Source: Pisolithus tinctorius
Lineage: Eukaryota; Basidiomycota; Agaricomycetes; Boletales; Pisolithaceae
Assembly (NCBI GenBank): GCA_024663395.1
Contig: JANFAH010000110.1
Span: 50,925 to 114,924, forward strand
DNA: 64,000 nt
Reading direction: 5' to 3'
Shown here: piece after piece, positions 22,955 through 33,258 of the stretch
Position numbering within the stretch: the stretch's first letter is position 1
Layout of the letters: every line of letters begins with the position of its first letter
Translations under genes and position numbers: made by a program
The notes under the pieces: generated by a model
The model's database searches: none
What the model was told of the DNA's origin: nothing
The model's input: only the letters and a program-made list of their open reading frames with translations

Positions 22955-24765
22955 TGTGAGTCAAAGTGAGGTTCAGTGGTGGAAACCAACCAAAACCAAC
23001 ACAAAAGACAAAAAGGGCGAGTGGTGGTGTGCCTATGTGGTACCTAGATGGTAGAACCTTTGATTTGGGAGGGTTTTTGCGAACTACAACACTCAAAGAT
23101 GAATGCTGAGGGTTGGGGGTGCTCCTGACAAAGAGGGAGCAAGAATGTGATAGATCGTGATGGAGTAGACTGCTGTCAGCCTACAGATGGATGGATGATG
23201 ACTTAATTCGACGTCCTAGGCTGCACTGAGCTCAGGAAGGGCTTGGAGCAAAGTATATTGATAATAGATGATGATAAGTGAAGTAGACGATAGCTAGACC
23301 CTTAATAAAGTCTCAACTATCAAAGCTGATGAATGATTCTCTGAGTGATGATAAAATGCGAGCAAGAGGGGCTCTCTGATGTCTTCTCCTCCTTTCCCAC
23401 CTAAGTACAGTGACTTATATACAGTACAGGGGCATTGCCTATGGAAAACAAGGTGCAAACACTTGGTAAGTGATTGGTAACTGATGAGTAAGGAATGTAA
23501 GGAATGGGTAATCATCTTGGAAAGCATTGGTAAACATTGGTAAGGATAAGTAAGCCAAAAAGCAAAGAATCAGTAAGCAAAGTCAAAAGATTGGTAAGTA
23601 TTGGCAATAGGTGAGTCAAGGACAGTCAGAATGTCAGAGTATGAGTCAAGTAATGTGAGGAACTGGGAAAACACACTGGAATCACATTAGGGGGAGGCTG
23701 TGCATGTCACATCTCGAAGAGATCTCCTTTGGGCCAAAGTGGGATGACAGAGAGGCAGTGCCAATCTGATACCGATACAGTACATCCAAAAGTGGACAGG
23801 GTGAGTCAGATGTCAATAGGGGTCAAGCTTTGGGGGTCTGTGGGGTGACAGGAGCATAGGGGATCACAACTTTCCCCCCCAAACCATCCTCTCAGTGAAG
23901 CAAATAAAACTTCATGAATGAGGCTCTGATGGAAGAAAGGATGAAGGGGGAGCGTCTTCTGCTGTATCTTGCAATAAGGAGGCAAGATGTGCATCATACT
24001 CGTCATGGATGTGATCAGGGAGAGTAGAGAACAGTAGATTATACTGTAGCTGTTGCAATTTTGGGAGAATGACAGATGAGACTGGTATGAAGATGTTGCA
24101 GGGAGCAGGGAGGAAGGATCCATATGCTTCTTGGACTGGAGAGACTGAAACGACCACATAAGACCTTTCCAAGCAAATGACAGACCTGAGGCAACCAAAG
24201 AATGTCCTCCTAGAGGTCATACTGACAAAAAGAATGCACTGTCCAAGCTGGATGGGCTGAGAGGGGGCAGATGAGGATGGGATGTACCAGGATGCTTCAG
24301 GACAGAAGCTGGTAGGAACTCCTGGTAGATATACATAGCCATGGTCCCTAGCAAAGGGGACAAGCGAAATGATTGATGTGGAGGCAGCCATATCAGAAGA
24401 ATTAGCGAAATGAGCATCTTGTTGGAGGGAGTGCTGTAGAAACATGTGGAGTGTGCAAATCCTTTCCAATTTTGGAAGGTAGGATCACGTGGCTGAGCAC
24501 TACAAGTGAGTGTGGGAATGGTTTCGGTATCTGCAGAACTGGCAGAGATATGTCAAAAACTGGGATGCCATACACAGGCGCTTAAGAATTTTGACCAGTG
24601 CTTAACTCGCTCCCTTCTTTTTCTTTGGCATTGACAACTCGTTCTTGTGCAAGGGATGACTGCCAACATTTCTGGCTGTCCTTCTTTGCATGAGAGCTAT
24701 TGTCTTCATCTCCATTCATCAGCTGTATCCATGTCCACCTCACCAAACACCTTTGGTGTGTGACA
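22955..24765 (-). repeat. LTR-like element, copy A (1811 bp, solo), TSD CTGG
   Basis: In its own (minus) orientation the element starts TGTCACACACCAAAGG and ends CTTTGACTCACA. The 4-bp repeat CTGG flanks it (22951-22954 and 24766-24769). It carries a 185-codon ORF in its first two thirds (next entry) and a TATA-like motif followed by about 500 bp, the arrangement expected of a long LTR with its U3, R and U5. It is inserted in the Harbinger-2 Myb gene. Other copies are B, C, D and E below. Confidence 0.8.
23912..24469 (-). CDS. ORF inside LTR-like element, copy A (unknown protein)
   Basis: An open frame of 185 codons lies upstream of the TATA-like motif within the repeat. The part from MAAST on contains FARDHGYVYLPGVPTSF, SMTSRRTFFG.LRSV..LERSYVVVSVSPV.EAYG and an acidic end HDEYDAHLASLLQDTAEDAPPS. 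The same protein can be read in copies B and C, while copy D has a frameshift. I do not recognise the family. It could be a retroelement accessory protein or a captured host fragment. Confidence 0.5.
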   Translation of the reverse strand: MERICTLHMFLQHSLQQDAHFANSSDMAASTSIISLVPFARDHGYVYLPGVPTSFCPEASWYIPSSSAPSQPIQLGQCILFVSMTSRRTFFGCLRSVICLERSYVVVSVSPVQEAYGSFLPAPCNIFIPVSSVILPKLQQLQYNLLFSTLPDHIHDEYDAHLASLLQDTAEDAPPSSFLPSEPHS

Positions 24766-25893
24766 CTGGTCCATCCATTGGTGACCGAGGCAACACAGAA
24801 GCTGTTGCTGTTGGACATGGATAAGTTCTCACCAGCTGACATTGTCAGGATTGCAAATCACTTTGAGGGAAATTTTGCCCATGCCAGTCTGTACTTATCA
24901 CTCACTAGTGATCCTGACTGTATGGCTACAGTTCAGCATGCATGGCTTGAGGCAAAGCTCAATGAGATTGGGAGACATTTGCAATAGTTGTTGTACTTGC
25001 AGCTTGTAGTGTTCATTTTTACCTTTACATTTGTTGCAATATCATCTGCATTTTGGTTCTCAAAGTCTACCTCTGGAGACTCAAAAAGAAATGCATTTTG
25101 GATCATACGGGTAGCGTAACGTAGAGGGAAATGATGGTATATAAATGCTAATCCATGATGAACTCTCCCCTTCATACTTGTTCGGCAATGTAACTATTCC
25201 AAATGCTTTGTGCGGTTGCACCCCACCTCTCTGACATCCAAAGGCATTCTGCGGCAGTTGGAATGCCATTGGTGATCACACCGATCACCTCTTCCGACTC
25301 GTCTGGCAGTGGAGGCAGTACGAAGCCTTCAATGTCGTCTAATTCCAACAGATCATACATGCAGATGATGTTGTGAATGCAACACAAAGCAGGAGGGATA
25401 TGGGTCTGGACATCCATGCCGTACTCTGGAGGCATGACGAGAATTCAGAAGTGCCATTTGATGACTCTGATTATCTGTTCGATCATGTTTCGAAGCTGTG
25501 CATGGCAAAGGTTGTAGCATTCCTCAGCATTTACTGGTCTGTAAATTCCAATGAATTATAAGTAAATAAAAACACCAATAGCAATACTTACTGTATGTGT
25601 GCACAGCCCCATTCTGCAAGATGGTATCGTTGCCCTCAGAATGGAGTTAGGAGTTGGGGGCAATTGGGGAACCCTGCATCAGCAAGGTAGTACTTGCTGT
25701 CCGGAATAGCGAGATCACTCAGCTGTGCATCGTGATAGACCAACAATCAGCCACAGATGCCTCCCACCCACTAAGGACATATGTGAAGTGCATATCGAAA
25801 TCACATCAGAGCAGGCAATTCTGGGAGGTGAAACCTTTGTGATTTTGCATTGCATCCCTTTCCTCCAAACTGGGAGCACATGCAATGTGCATC

Positions 25894-26588
25894 TGTTATG
25901 CCCGCTCAGAGGTCTCTTTCCTTTTTCGGCTTCTTCCCCTAAACGGTATGTCACGTGTGTCACGTGCCTCGTCGCGTCGATTGTCCTCGCCGTGGTCGTC
26001 CTCAGTCTCAAGGCTCGTGCAGCCTTCGGATCACCGGCGGTGGTGGTATTTCCAATACCAACTGATGCTGCATACGCCCTCGTCACGCTGACTCGTAGCT
26101 GCGCCCGCAGCTGATGGACGTATATTTCATTTACGTTTACTTCCTGCTCCGTACGTATCCTGACTCGCTTGTGTTGCCTGTATGTTCGTTTCCCTTGCCT
26201 CGGTACTGGTGCCCCTCGCTGCGGACTGCGTCCGCAGCCGGTATGGCAGTGTCCGCAGTACCTGACTCGTTTCTATTTCATCGTTTACTTGTTTACGACT
26301 AACTGTGGATGTGTATACGGTACAAACCCTCGACAGGTATATAAGTAGAGAGTACCGTACGGTGTATCCTCAGTTTTTCGATTTCTTGCAATCTCCATCA
26401 TCTTTGACTCGTTCCCTTGTCTTCTCCCCGTCGCGATCTCAGAAGAACTCGCCAGTGGACAAGACCTCTGATCGGAACTCGTCAATAACAAAGAGACCAT
26501 AGGGGTTATGATAAGTTCGGCCCGTAGATCCACCTCGTGACATTCGTGCCTAGTCCATTTGACGAAGTCACTCGTTACGAGCATAACA
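25894..26588 (+). repeat. Gypsy-1 5' LTR
   Basis: 695 bp, TG...CA ends, with a TATA-like tatataag near 26337 that probably drives the element's RNA. The sequence after the LTR (aaatcgaaaaac) does not look like a usual TGG-type primer site, so the priming tRNA or self-priming mode is unknown. Confidence 0.95.
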
Positions 26589-27093
26589 AAATCGAAAAAC
26601 TCTGCGCAGCTTTCGGAACTCGTTCGACCTCTTCAAAAAAGTCAAACTCGTTCCTGCGGTTACTGAACTTCAACAAACCGCTTCAATCAAATCATCTACC
26701 GGCTTAACGCTCTACAGGCTCCCACCTGGGATTAATAGATCGCCTCCCTAGAGTCCGGAATCTTTCTCCCCTTTCTACGAATAACTGACAGGTTACCTTC
26801 GGGTATAAATCCTCCCTCAGTCTCCGTTGTCACTTTTCGTAAAAGTGTCTTCACCCAAGAAGAGTAAGCCTCCAGTCCCACCTCGAACTAATCCGCTCGG
26901 ACTAGGAAGGAATCCCCCTTTACCCCCTATCCCGTACGGAAAACTAGGACCGTCTTACTCAGCAACAAACCCACGTATCTCGTTCCTTTCACGGTATCGA
27001 GAAGAAGAAATCGCCTATAGTTCAGAAGAAGAGGACCGGAAGTCCAACACGTCGTTAGGATCTATCCTCAAAGAAGAAGAAGGCGAACCCGTA

Positions 27094-28224
27094 ATGTCGA
27101 TGACGCAAGGTCACGGAGAGTCCGCTCCGGAAATGCCTCAGAGAGTGTTCTCAGAAGAGGAGGTGCGTCAACAGCTCGAGGAGCAACGCCACCGCTTGGC
27201 CGAAGAAGCGAGAAGGATGGTAGCCGAAGCAGGGGATCCTTTCCCCAGAGGCGTCCCTACCCAGGGAATGCTAAAAGATTGGTACGCTCGAAACTTTGGT
27301 AAGGATGTACCCCCAGAGCCCTACCCAGATAGCGGCAGTAAGGGAAAGTCCCGTGCCGAAGACAATGACGATTACCGCCCACGTCCCCCCAATGGAGGAC
27401 GGGAATTCAACGTCGGCAAACCAGGAGAATATGACGGAAGCCATAATAGTCTTCAGACTTGGCTTACGCAAATCGAAGGTTATCTTAATCTTAATCGACA
27501 CGTTTACAGCACCGATTCCCTTAGGATCGCGTTCGCCCTCACCTATATGACAAAAGGAGCAGCCGTTTCATTCGCCGAGAACTATCAAAACGAAAACCGC
27601 CTCAATGATGGAAGTATCTATTACATGGATACCTTCCGGATTTTCGTTGAACGACTCAAAGCCACCTTCGAGTCTGGCGACCAAACCGCTCTCGCCATCT
27701 TACGTCTGTCAAGTATTGAACAAGGTGATCGCGAGCTCGAGGCGTATATCGCAGAGTTCACCGGGCTGGTTAACAAAGCACAGCTGAAGGAGGAATCCCG
27801 CGAAGCCGGGATCTTCTTTGGAAAGGGTCTCTCAAAGGAATACCGCAATTGGGTCCTCAATAGCAGTCGAGCCCCTAATACGGTTGGCGAATGGATCAAG
27901 GTCGCGGGAGAAGCCCGAACAGCGATCGGCACTCGCAATATCCTGGAAGGGAAGGAATCTCGGAACGAAAGGAAGTACATTCATTTCCGAAGTTCTAACC
28001 GAGATCCGAATGCTATGGATGTCGATAAACGAAAGAAGAACATCCGGCGCTCCGTCGCTGACGTAACGTGTTTTAACTGCAATAAGAAAGGTCACTACAA
28101 GAGTGAATGCAAAGTTAAGCAACTTTCCAACGTTCGCATCGTCGTGTCCGAGGACGGAACCAAAACGGCGTATGTGGGAAATAGGGAAGCCAACGATGAC
28201 GAAAAGAAGTTGTTGGGTTTTTAA
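27094..28224 (+). CDS. gag: Gypsy-1 Gag
   Basis: Gag builds the virus-like particle. The frame is open from about 26827, but its first ATG is at 27094. A retrotransposon Gag core (LQTWLTQIEGYLNL, FVERLKATFESGDQTALAILRL) is followed by a zinc knuckle of the C-x2-C-x4-H-x4-C form (CFNCNKKGHYKSEC) near the C-terminus. The start could lie further upstream if the 5' leader is spliced. No stop or frameshift is seen. Confidence 0.85.
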   Translation: MSMTQGHGESAPEMPQRVFSEEEVRQQLEEQRHRLAEEARRMVAEAGDPFPRGVPTQGMLKDWYARNFGKDVPPEPYPDSGSKGKSRAEDNDDYRPRPPNGGREFNVGKPGEYDGSHNSLQTWLTQIEGYLNLNRHVYSTDSLRIAFALTYMTKGAAVSFAENYQNENRLNDGSIYYMDTFRIFVERLKATFESGDQTALAILRLSSIEQGDRELEAYIAEFTGLVNKAQLKEESREAGIFFGKGLSKEYRNWVLNSSRAPNTVGEWIKVAGEARTAIGTRNILEGKESRNERKYIHFRSSNRDPNAMDVDKRKKNIRRSVADVTCFNCNKKGHYKSECKVKQLSNVRIVVSEDGTKTAYVGNREANDDEKKLLGF

Positions 28225-28336
28225 AGAGGACTGCTGAATCTGTTCCTGCATCAGTCAGTCCGGTGTCAATTTTGTCGGCTAAATGTACTTCTATAGATGA
28301 CGAGACCAACATGCGGATTGTTCCCCACTCGGTCTC

Positions 28337-30331
28337 GTGATTTTACCCGACTTCAAGGCAGGAATTTGGGCCTGTATCGACTCAGGCGCGGAAGTTTCCC
28401 TCATATCCGAGGCAATGGTTCGGAAACTTCAAATACCAACGTATCGCGTAGAACGAAAGTTCAAGACAACTTTGTTTACTGGAAAAGACCAAGAATGGGT
28501 TACTCGAAAGTGTACCATCAAGATGGAAATCAAGGAACGGTTCGTATGCGTCAAGTGTTACGTCGGGCCGCTCGTAGGAAAAGAACATGTCCTACTCGGA
28601 ATGCCGTTCCTCAAGGAATTCAAGCCCCGCATGAATTGGGAAACCGGTAAGATTACATGTTGGGATGATGGTTTCGAGTATCCAGAAAAAGAAGCGGCGT
28701 CTGTCAAAGAGGCTGCAGTACCGGAGGAGCCGGTATCCGTTAACAAAACTACTCTCTCTACAGAACTGGAGGCCGCGCAAGCTGCTAGCAAGGAAGAGGT
28801 TCGACTACCTGAAAGGTATAAAAAGTTCGCCAAGGTATTCGCGGAAGACGATATCCCGCTTCCAAAGCATCGACCCGGGCTGGACCATGAAATAAGGCTC
28901 AGGGACGATTTCAAGCCTAAAAAGGCTACGGTATATCCAATGTCTCCCGACGAACTAAAAGTTCTAGATGAATTTCTTGACGAAAATCTAAAATGCAAAA
29001 AAATTAGACCGTCGACCTCTCCCCAAGCAGCGCCCGTCTTCTTCGTGGCAAAGAAAGACGGAAAGAAAAGGCTAATCCAGGATTACAGATACCTGAATTC
29101 TTTCACCATTCAGGACGCGCACCCCCTCCCAAATGCGCAAGCACTGTTTGACGAACTGGTCGAATCCAAGTACTACGCCAAGTTCGACATTCGATGGGGG
29201 TTTACAAACCTGCGCGTTAGGGAAGGTGATGAATGGAAAGGAGCGTTCCTAACTCCAAGAGGACTCTTCGAACCAATGGTAATGTTCTTTGGGCAGTGCA
29301 ACTCACCACCTTCTTTCCAGCGGTATATGGACAAAACGTTTGAGAAACAACACGGAAAACAGGTTGGTTATATGGATGACGTCGTGGTCCATGCCAAAAC
29401 CATCGAGGAACTTCGAAAATGCGTCGAAGAATTCCTCCAAATATGTGCGGATGAAGATCTTTGTCTGAAAATCAGCAAGTGCTGTTTCGAAGCCGAAGAA
29501 GTGGAGTTCCTTGGGATGATCATCGGAAAAGGACGGATGGAAACGTCCCCGACTAAAACGGACGCCATATCAACTTGGGAGAAACCGGAGAACCTCACTG
29601 GACTTCGTCGTTTCCTCGGTTTCTGTAACTTCTACCGGAAGTTTATCCCCTCCTTCTCAAGCATCGCGCGACCCCTGCATGATCTAACAAAGAAGGGGGT
29701 CTCTTACCAGTGGACACAACAAACGGAGGCGGCCTTCCAGAAACTGAAGAGTTTGTTATGCTCTTCTCCAGTCCTCACGATTCCCGACTTCGCTAAACCA
29801 TTCGCGCTGTTCACTGACGCATCCAAGCTCGGAACTGGCGCCGTACTCGCACAAAAAGGTACCGATGGAGAGTGGCACCCTTGCTCGTACCTCTCACAAT
29901 CCCTCGTTGGCGCGGAACAACGCTACCAGGTCTATGACTTGGAAATGCTAGCGGTAATCCGAGCCTTAAAAGCTTTCCGCCCTTATCTTCTTTCGCCAGT
30001 TGAACCAACCATTGTGTTCACCGATCATAAAAACCTGGAGTATTACCGGGAACCACAGCAGCTTACACCTCGCCAGGCCAGATGGGCTGCCACTGTTCAG
30101 TCTTATCCAATCAAGTTCTCGTGGCAGGCCGGTCGCTTGCAGGTCCCCGCCGATACTCTCTCGCGCAAAAACCTTTCGGAGGAGCCCCCCTACGGCCACG
30201 GTTCTCCCGACGAACCTTTGGCTTTCGGAGGGGGTGGATCCCTTAAAACCACAAATCCGTTTAGTTTCACCGCTCTTTTCGCTTACAAAGTTACAAAAAC
30301 AGTTAAAAATAAACCGAATGGCTCGCATTGA
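28337..30331 (+). CDS. pol: Gypsy-1 protease, reverse transcriptase and RNase H
   Basis: A 664-codon frame. The aspartic protease motif is IDSGAEVSLIS near residues 15-25. Reverse transcriptase follows, with VFFVAKKDGKKRLIQDYRYLN and the catalytic GYMDD box near residue 345. A Ty3-type RNase H comes next ([22 protein letters not shown]). The frame has no ATG before the protease and begins after a stop at 28298, so it is probably reached by frameshifting or splicing from gag, which ends 77 bp upstream. It ends at TGA 30329-30331 and overlaps the integrase ORF by 14 nt. Confidence 0.9.
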   Translation: MILPDFKAGIWACIDSGAEVSLISEAMVRKLQIPTYRVERKFKTTLFTGKDQEWVTRKCTIKMEIKERFVCVKCYVGPLVGKEHVLLGMPFLKEFKPRMNWETGKITCWDDGFEYPEKEAASVKEAAVPEEPVSVNKTTLSTELEAAQAASKEEVRLPERYKKFAKVFAEDDIPLPKHRPGLDHEIRLRDDFKPKKATVYPMSPDELKVLDEFLDENLKCKKIRPSTSPQAAPVFFVAKKDGKKRLIQDYRYLNSFTIQDAHPLPNAQALFDELVESKYYAKFDIRWGFTNLRVREGDEWKGAFLTPRGLFEPMVMFFGQCNSPPSFQRYMDKTFEKQHGKQVGYMDDVVVHAKTIEELRKCVEEFLQICADEDLCLKISKCCFEAEEVEFLGMIIGKGRMETSPTKTDAISTWEKPENLTGLRRFLGFCNFYRKFIPSFSSIARPLHDLTKKGVSYQWTQQTEAAFQKLKSLLCSSPVLTIPDFAKPFALFTDASKLGTGAVLAQKGTDGEWHPCSYLSQSLVGAEQRYQVYDLEMLAVIRALKAFRPYLLSPVEPTIVFTDHKNLEYYREPQQLTPRQARWAATVQSYPIKFSWQAGRLQVPADTLSRKNLSEEPPYGHGSPDEPLAFGGGGSLKTTNPFSFTALFAYKVTKTVKNKPNGSH

Positions 30332-31904
30332 ACGCCTCCCCGCGCGACTCGCTCGGTCGAAAACAAAAATAAGACCCGGACCTTACTCTCGCCCACCTGA
30401 GGAAACCCCAAAGGAGAGTTCGGTCACCGAAGCTCGCCCCACGAGGGAACCTGTAAAAGGAGCTCGAGGTGTCTACGCCATATCCGCGGACCTGTACGAA
30501 CGCGTCAAGAACGATACGTCAAAGGATTCGACAGGCCCAGAACCAAGCGATAATGTAACCATAGCTGAAGACGGAACAAAACGGTTCGGAACAACCCGTC
30601 TGTACATCCCACCCGAGAACCGCCGTCATTGTATGCGGTCGTATCACGATCACGAGTCCGGACACCCTGGACAAAAAGCCATGTTTGCCAAAATGCGTAA
30701 AGAGGTATGGTGGGAGGGAATGGGAACTGACATCAAGAAGTACGTAGCAGGATGTCCGTCCTGCCAGACGACCAAGGTCATCACCCATCCCCCAACACCT
30801 CCTGTCGTACCGCACGAAACTCCTAAATCCCCCTTCCCGTTCCAGCAAGTGTCTATGGATCTCATCACGGATCTTCCCGTGTCAGGAGATTTGAAATACG
30901 ACTCTATTCTCACGGTTGTCGATCAGGGTCTAACTAAAGCCGCCCTGTTTGTTCCGTGTCATAAAACAATTGACTCCGTCGGGATCGCCCGACTTTTCCA
31001 TCAGTTCATATATTCCCGATTCGGCCTTCCCGAATCAGTGATTTCTGATCGAGGACCGCAGTTCGCTTCCTCGTTTACAAAAGAACTTTACAGAGCAATA
31101 GGGGTTAAAACAAAGCTGAGTACCGGATACCACCCTCAGACTAACGGAGAAAGCGAACGTGTAAATCAAGAGGTAGAGGGGTACCTTCGCCTTTACTGCT
31201 CCGAGTTCCCGAACTCATGGGCCTCTAAACTCCCCTCCGCTGAGTTCGCTCACAACTCCCGTGTTCACTCGGTTCACAAAATGACTCCGTTCTCGCTCAT
31301 ACTTGGCTACGACCCCTCCCCGTACCCCGAGAAACGACTCACTCCGGTCCCGTCCGTGGACGAGAGGCTGGAACGACTCGCCTCATCTAGAGATGTTGCC
31401 GTCCTGGCCCATAAACAAGCACAGGAATTGATGCGCTCGCGCAGCAAAGGCTCCTATGAACCGCCTAAAGTCGGAGAAATGGTTCTTCTAGACGTCGGCC
31501 ATCTTAGGATCAAAAACCAGTGCGACAAGATTGCGCCCCGACGTCTCGGACCCTTCCCGGTGACTCAGGTCGTGTCACCGGTCGCCTTCCGATTGGACTT
31601 ACCACCGACATGGAAGGTTCATCCAGTGTTCCATGCTTCTCGGATCTTCCCCTACGTCGAAAACGAGACTTATGGAGCTACGCCCGCAGCACCGTTGCCG
31701 GAACTGGTGGATGATGAGATCGAATGGGAGGTAGAGGCTGTACTGAATCATAAAACTGACGGTCGCAGAGGACAGCGCAAGTATCTGATCAAGTGGAAGG
31801 GATTCCCTCATTCGTCAAATACGTGGGAACCCGAGGAACACATAAAAGATCACGCCTCAGAAGCCCTGGATCAGTACAAGCTTGCTCGACACCTCAGAAA
31901 CTGA
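30318..31904 (+). CDS. Gypsy-1 integrase with C-terminal chromodomain
   Basis: A separate frame from the ATG at 30318, inside the end of the RT ORF. It has the integrase zinc region (H-x-H ... CPSCQ), the core with MDLITDLPVS, SDRGPQFAS and GESERVNQEVEG (the D, D, E residues), and a chromodomain (YLIKWKGFPHSSNTWEPEE) that is known in this class to target insertion to heterochromatin. Most Ty3/Gypsy elements make RT and integrase as one polyprotein; here the frame changes at the ATG/TGA overlap. Confidence 0.9.
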   Translation: MARIERLPARLARSKTKIRPGPYSRPPEETPKESSVTEARPTREPVKGARGVYAISADLYERVKNDTSKDSTGPEPSDNVTIAEDGTKRFGTTRLYIPPENRRHCMRSYHDHESGHPGQKAMFAKMRKEVWWEGMGTDIKKYVAGCPSCQTTKVITHPPTPPVVPHETPKSPFPFQQVSMDLITDLPVSGDLKYDSILTVVDQGLTKAALFVPCHKTIDSVGIARLFHQFIYSRFGLPESVISDRGPQFASSFTKELYRAIGVKTKLSTGYHPQTNGESERVNQEVEGYLRLYCSEFPNSWASKLPSAEFAHNSRVHSVHKMTPFSLILGYDPSPYPEKRLTPVPSVDERLERLASSRDVAVLAHKQAQELMRSRSKGSYEPPKVGEMVLLDVGHLRIKNQCDKIAPRRLGPFPVTQVVSPVAFRLDLPPTWKVHPVFHASRIFPYVENETYGATPAAPLPELVDDEIEWEVEAVLNHKTDGRRGQRKYLIKWKGFPHSSNTWEPEEHIKDHASEALDQYKLARHLRN

Positions 31905-32387
31905 ATGGATTCCCCTCGCTCCGTTAACACTGAAAACGACTATGCCGACCTCGTTGGAGAATCCCTTTACGACCCCTCAGCAGACGGGGACAACCTTCTC
32001 GTCCCACCTATCACCTGCTATCGCAACTCCCCTCCCCCGTCCACCTCCACCGGCTTTCCTGAATCGGACGCCTCGTCCCTCGCCTCCCAGTGGGAGGTAC
32101 CGACCCCTGTCTCCCGCCCTCTCAGACCGTGTCCACACCAGGGTTTCTCGGTTCGTCGAGTCCCAGCACCCAAGGCCAGAGTCCCTCTCGAAGGAGACAG
32201 TAACCGACAGGGAAAGGGAAAGGATAAAGAGAAGCCTCACCATGACGCCCGTGTCCGAACAGCCACCCCGAGCCCCGCCAATGCTCCCGTCTCTCCCCAC
32301 GTTCGCCCCACCAGTCCAGTGTCATCCCGAAATGCCGCGCTCGACCTCCTTGCCTCGGTCGCCCTTGCCAGGGATGACGAGCCGTGA
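31905..32387 (+). CDS. Gypsy-1 extra ORF directly after integrase
   Basis: Its ATG follows the integrase stop without a gap. The 160-residue product is Pro/Ser-rich and low in order, with no domain I recognise. It may be the 5' exon of a gene that continues in the next ORF, because the intervening 100 bp contain plausible splice sites, but I could not settle the join. Confidence 0.5.
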   Translation: MDSPRSVNTENDYADLVGESLYDPSADGDNLLVPPITCYRNSPPPSTSTGFPESDASSLASQWEVPTPVSRPLRPCPHQGFSVRRVPAPKARVPLEGDSNRQGKGKDKEKPHHDARVRTATPSPANAPVSPHVRPTSPVSSRNAALDLLASVALARDDEP

Positions 32388-32494
32388 CTACCAATCTCAG
32401 CAAGTGACTACCTGGACGTTACTGGGCACTTGACGTCTTCAACAAAAGGGACAACGTTGATGGGTGCACACCAGAACAGGTTGAGTATTTTGGG

Positions 32495-33238
32495 GTGCTG
32501 TCTGAAATCTACAGAGCGGCAGACGTGATCGGGCGAGCAACCAATCGCATTCGGGTCCGACAGCTCTCCGGTACCGCCCCTCTCGCCGAAGTCATTATGA
32601 CTTCTATGCTTGAAAAAGGATACGCGGATGTTTTAGAAGCGGTAACCGGTGGCGCCTACCATCACCTTTGCGATCGACAGGTCGGGGAGTTCCTAGCCCC
32701 GACGGCTTCCCGACTTCTTGAACGGATCAAACCCGGAGAGAAGCCGGTGATCCCCGGAATGAAGCCTGAAGTCGATAAGGAGGTTCGATGGGACCCGCCA
32801 CTCGAGTTCATGGATAACGCGACAGTATTTAAAGAAACAGCGAAGAGACTAGGAATGGGTCGCAGTGAGTCCGGCTGGGAGGTTTTTCTAACTGACGCTT
32901 CCTGGGGAGGATTGGACAAGGAATATCATAATGCCGTCCACGCCGCCTGCTCTCTCCCTCCGGCTCCCTTCGTCCCCGTGCCTACTGATCAACTTCGGTT
33001 CTACCTCGGAGGACGAGCCAAGGTTCATGAGGGACATCCCCTCTACAAGTTCGCTTGCTACCAGTGCCATTACCTGGGACATTGGTCCTGCCATAATGGC
33101 CAGGGCTCACGTTGGACCCAGGCAAGCGAGGAACCGCCGTCTCCATCGACTCCGTCGCCCGTCGCCGCCCATACCCGCTCCAGACACCCCCTTCGCAACC
33201 TATCCGCCAATGCTCGCGCCTCGTCCTCAAGGGTCTGA
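32495..33238 (+). CDS. Gypsy-1 3' accessory ORF with zinc-knuckle-like motif
   Basis: The 247-residue frame (open upstream to about 32408) lies between integrase and the 3' LTR, the place where env-like genes sit in some Gypsy elements. It has no signal peptide or membrane span. Near its C-terminus is CYQCHYLGHWSCH, a variant of a CCHC knuckle, followed by a basic/Pro-rich tail. The old Gypsy-2 element has a similarly placed ORF with CYVCRCLGHIHVNC. Role unknown; nucleic-acid binding is an inference. Confidence 0.65.
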   Translation: MLSEIYRAADVIGRATNRIRVRQLSGTAPLAEVIMTSMLEKGYADVLEAVTGGAYHHLCDRQVGEFLAPTASRLLERIKPGEKPVIPGMKPEVDKEVRWDPPLEFMDNATVFKETAKRLGMGRSESGWEVFLTDASWGGLDKEYHNAVHAACSLPPAPFVPVPTDQLRFYLGGRAKVHEGHPLYKFACYQCHYLGHWSCHNGQGSRWTQASEEPPSPSTPSPVAAHTRSRHPLRNLSANARASSSRV

Positions 33239-33258
33239 GGACCTTAGAGGGGGGGTGA

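Larger units (their letters stand above)
21539..24987 (+). pseudogene. Myb/SANT-like protein of Harbinger-2, split by LTR-like element
   Basis: The start at 21539 gives a basic N-terminus and a SANT-like VLWSDKDTFALLDFIDSHKA region. Later exons contain SSGFVYSLKSGADIS, W..YMK|VHKDAAPYENKGW and a long Ser/Thr/Pro-rich region. At 22954 the frame reads ...FHQDL and enters the inserted element. It resumes exactly after the target repeat CTGG at 24770 as VHPLVTEATQKLLLLDMD and ends in a stop at 24985-24987. The open frame across the excised insertion shows the gene was intact when hit. Confidence 0.75.

Noticed and set aside
26285..26584. 99-codon ORF in the LTRs of Gypsy-1 (also at 33650-33949)
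   Set aside because: It lies antisense within the LTR, has no domain, and is present twice only because the LTRs are duplicated.
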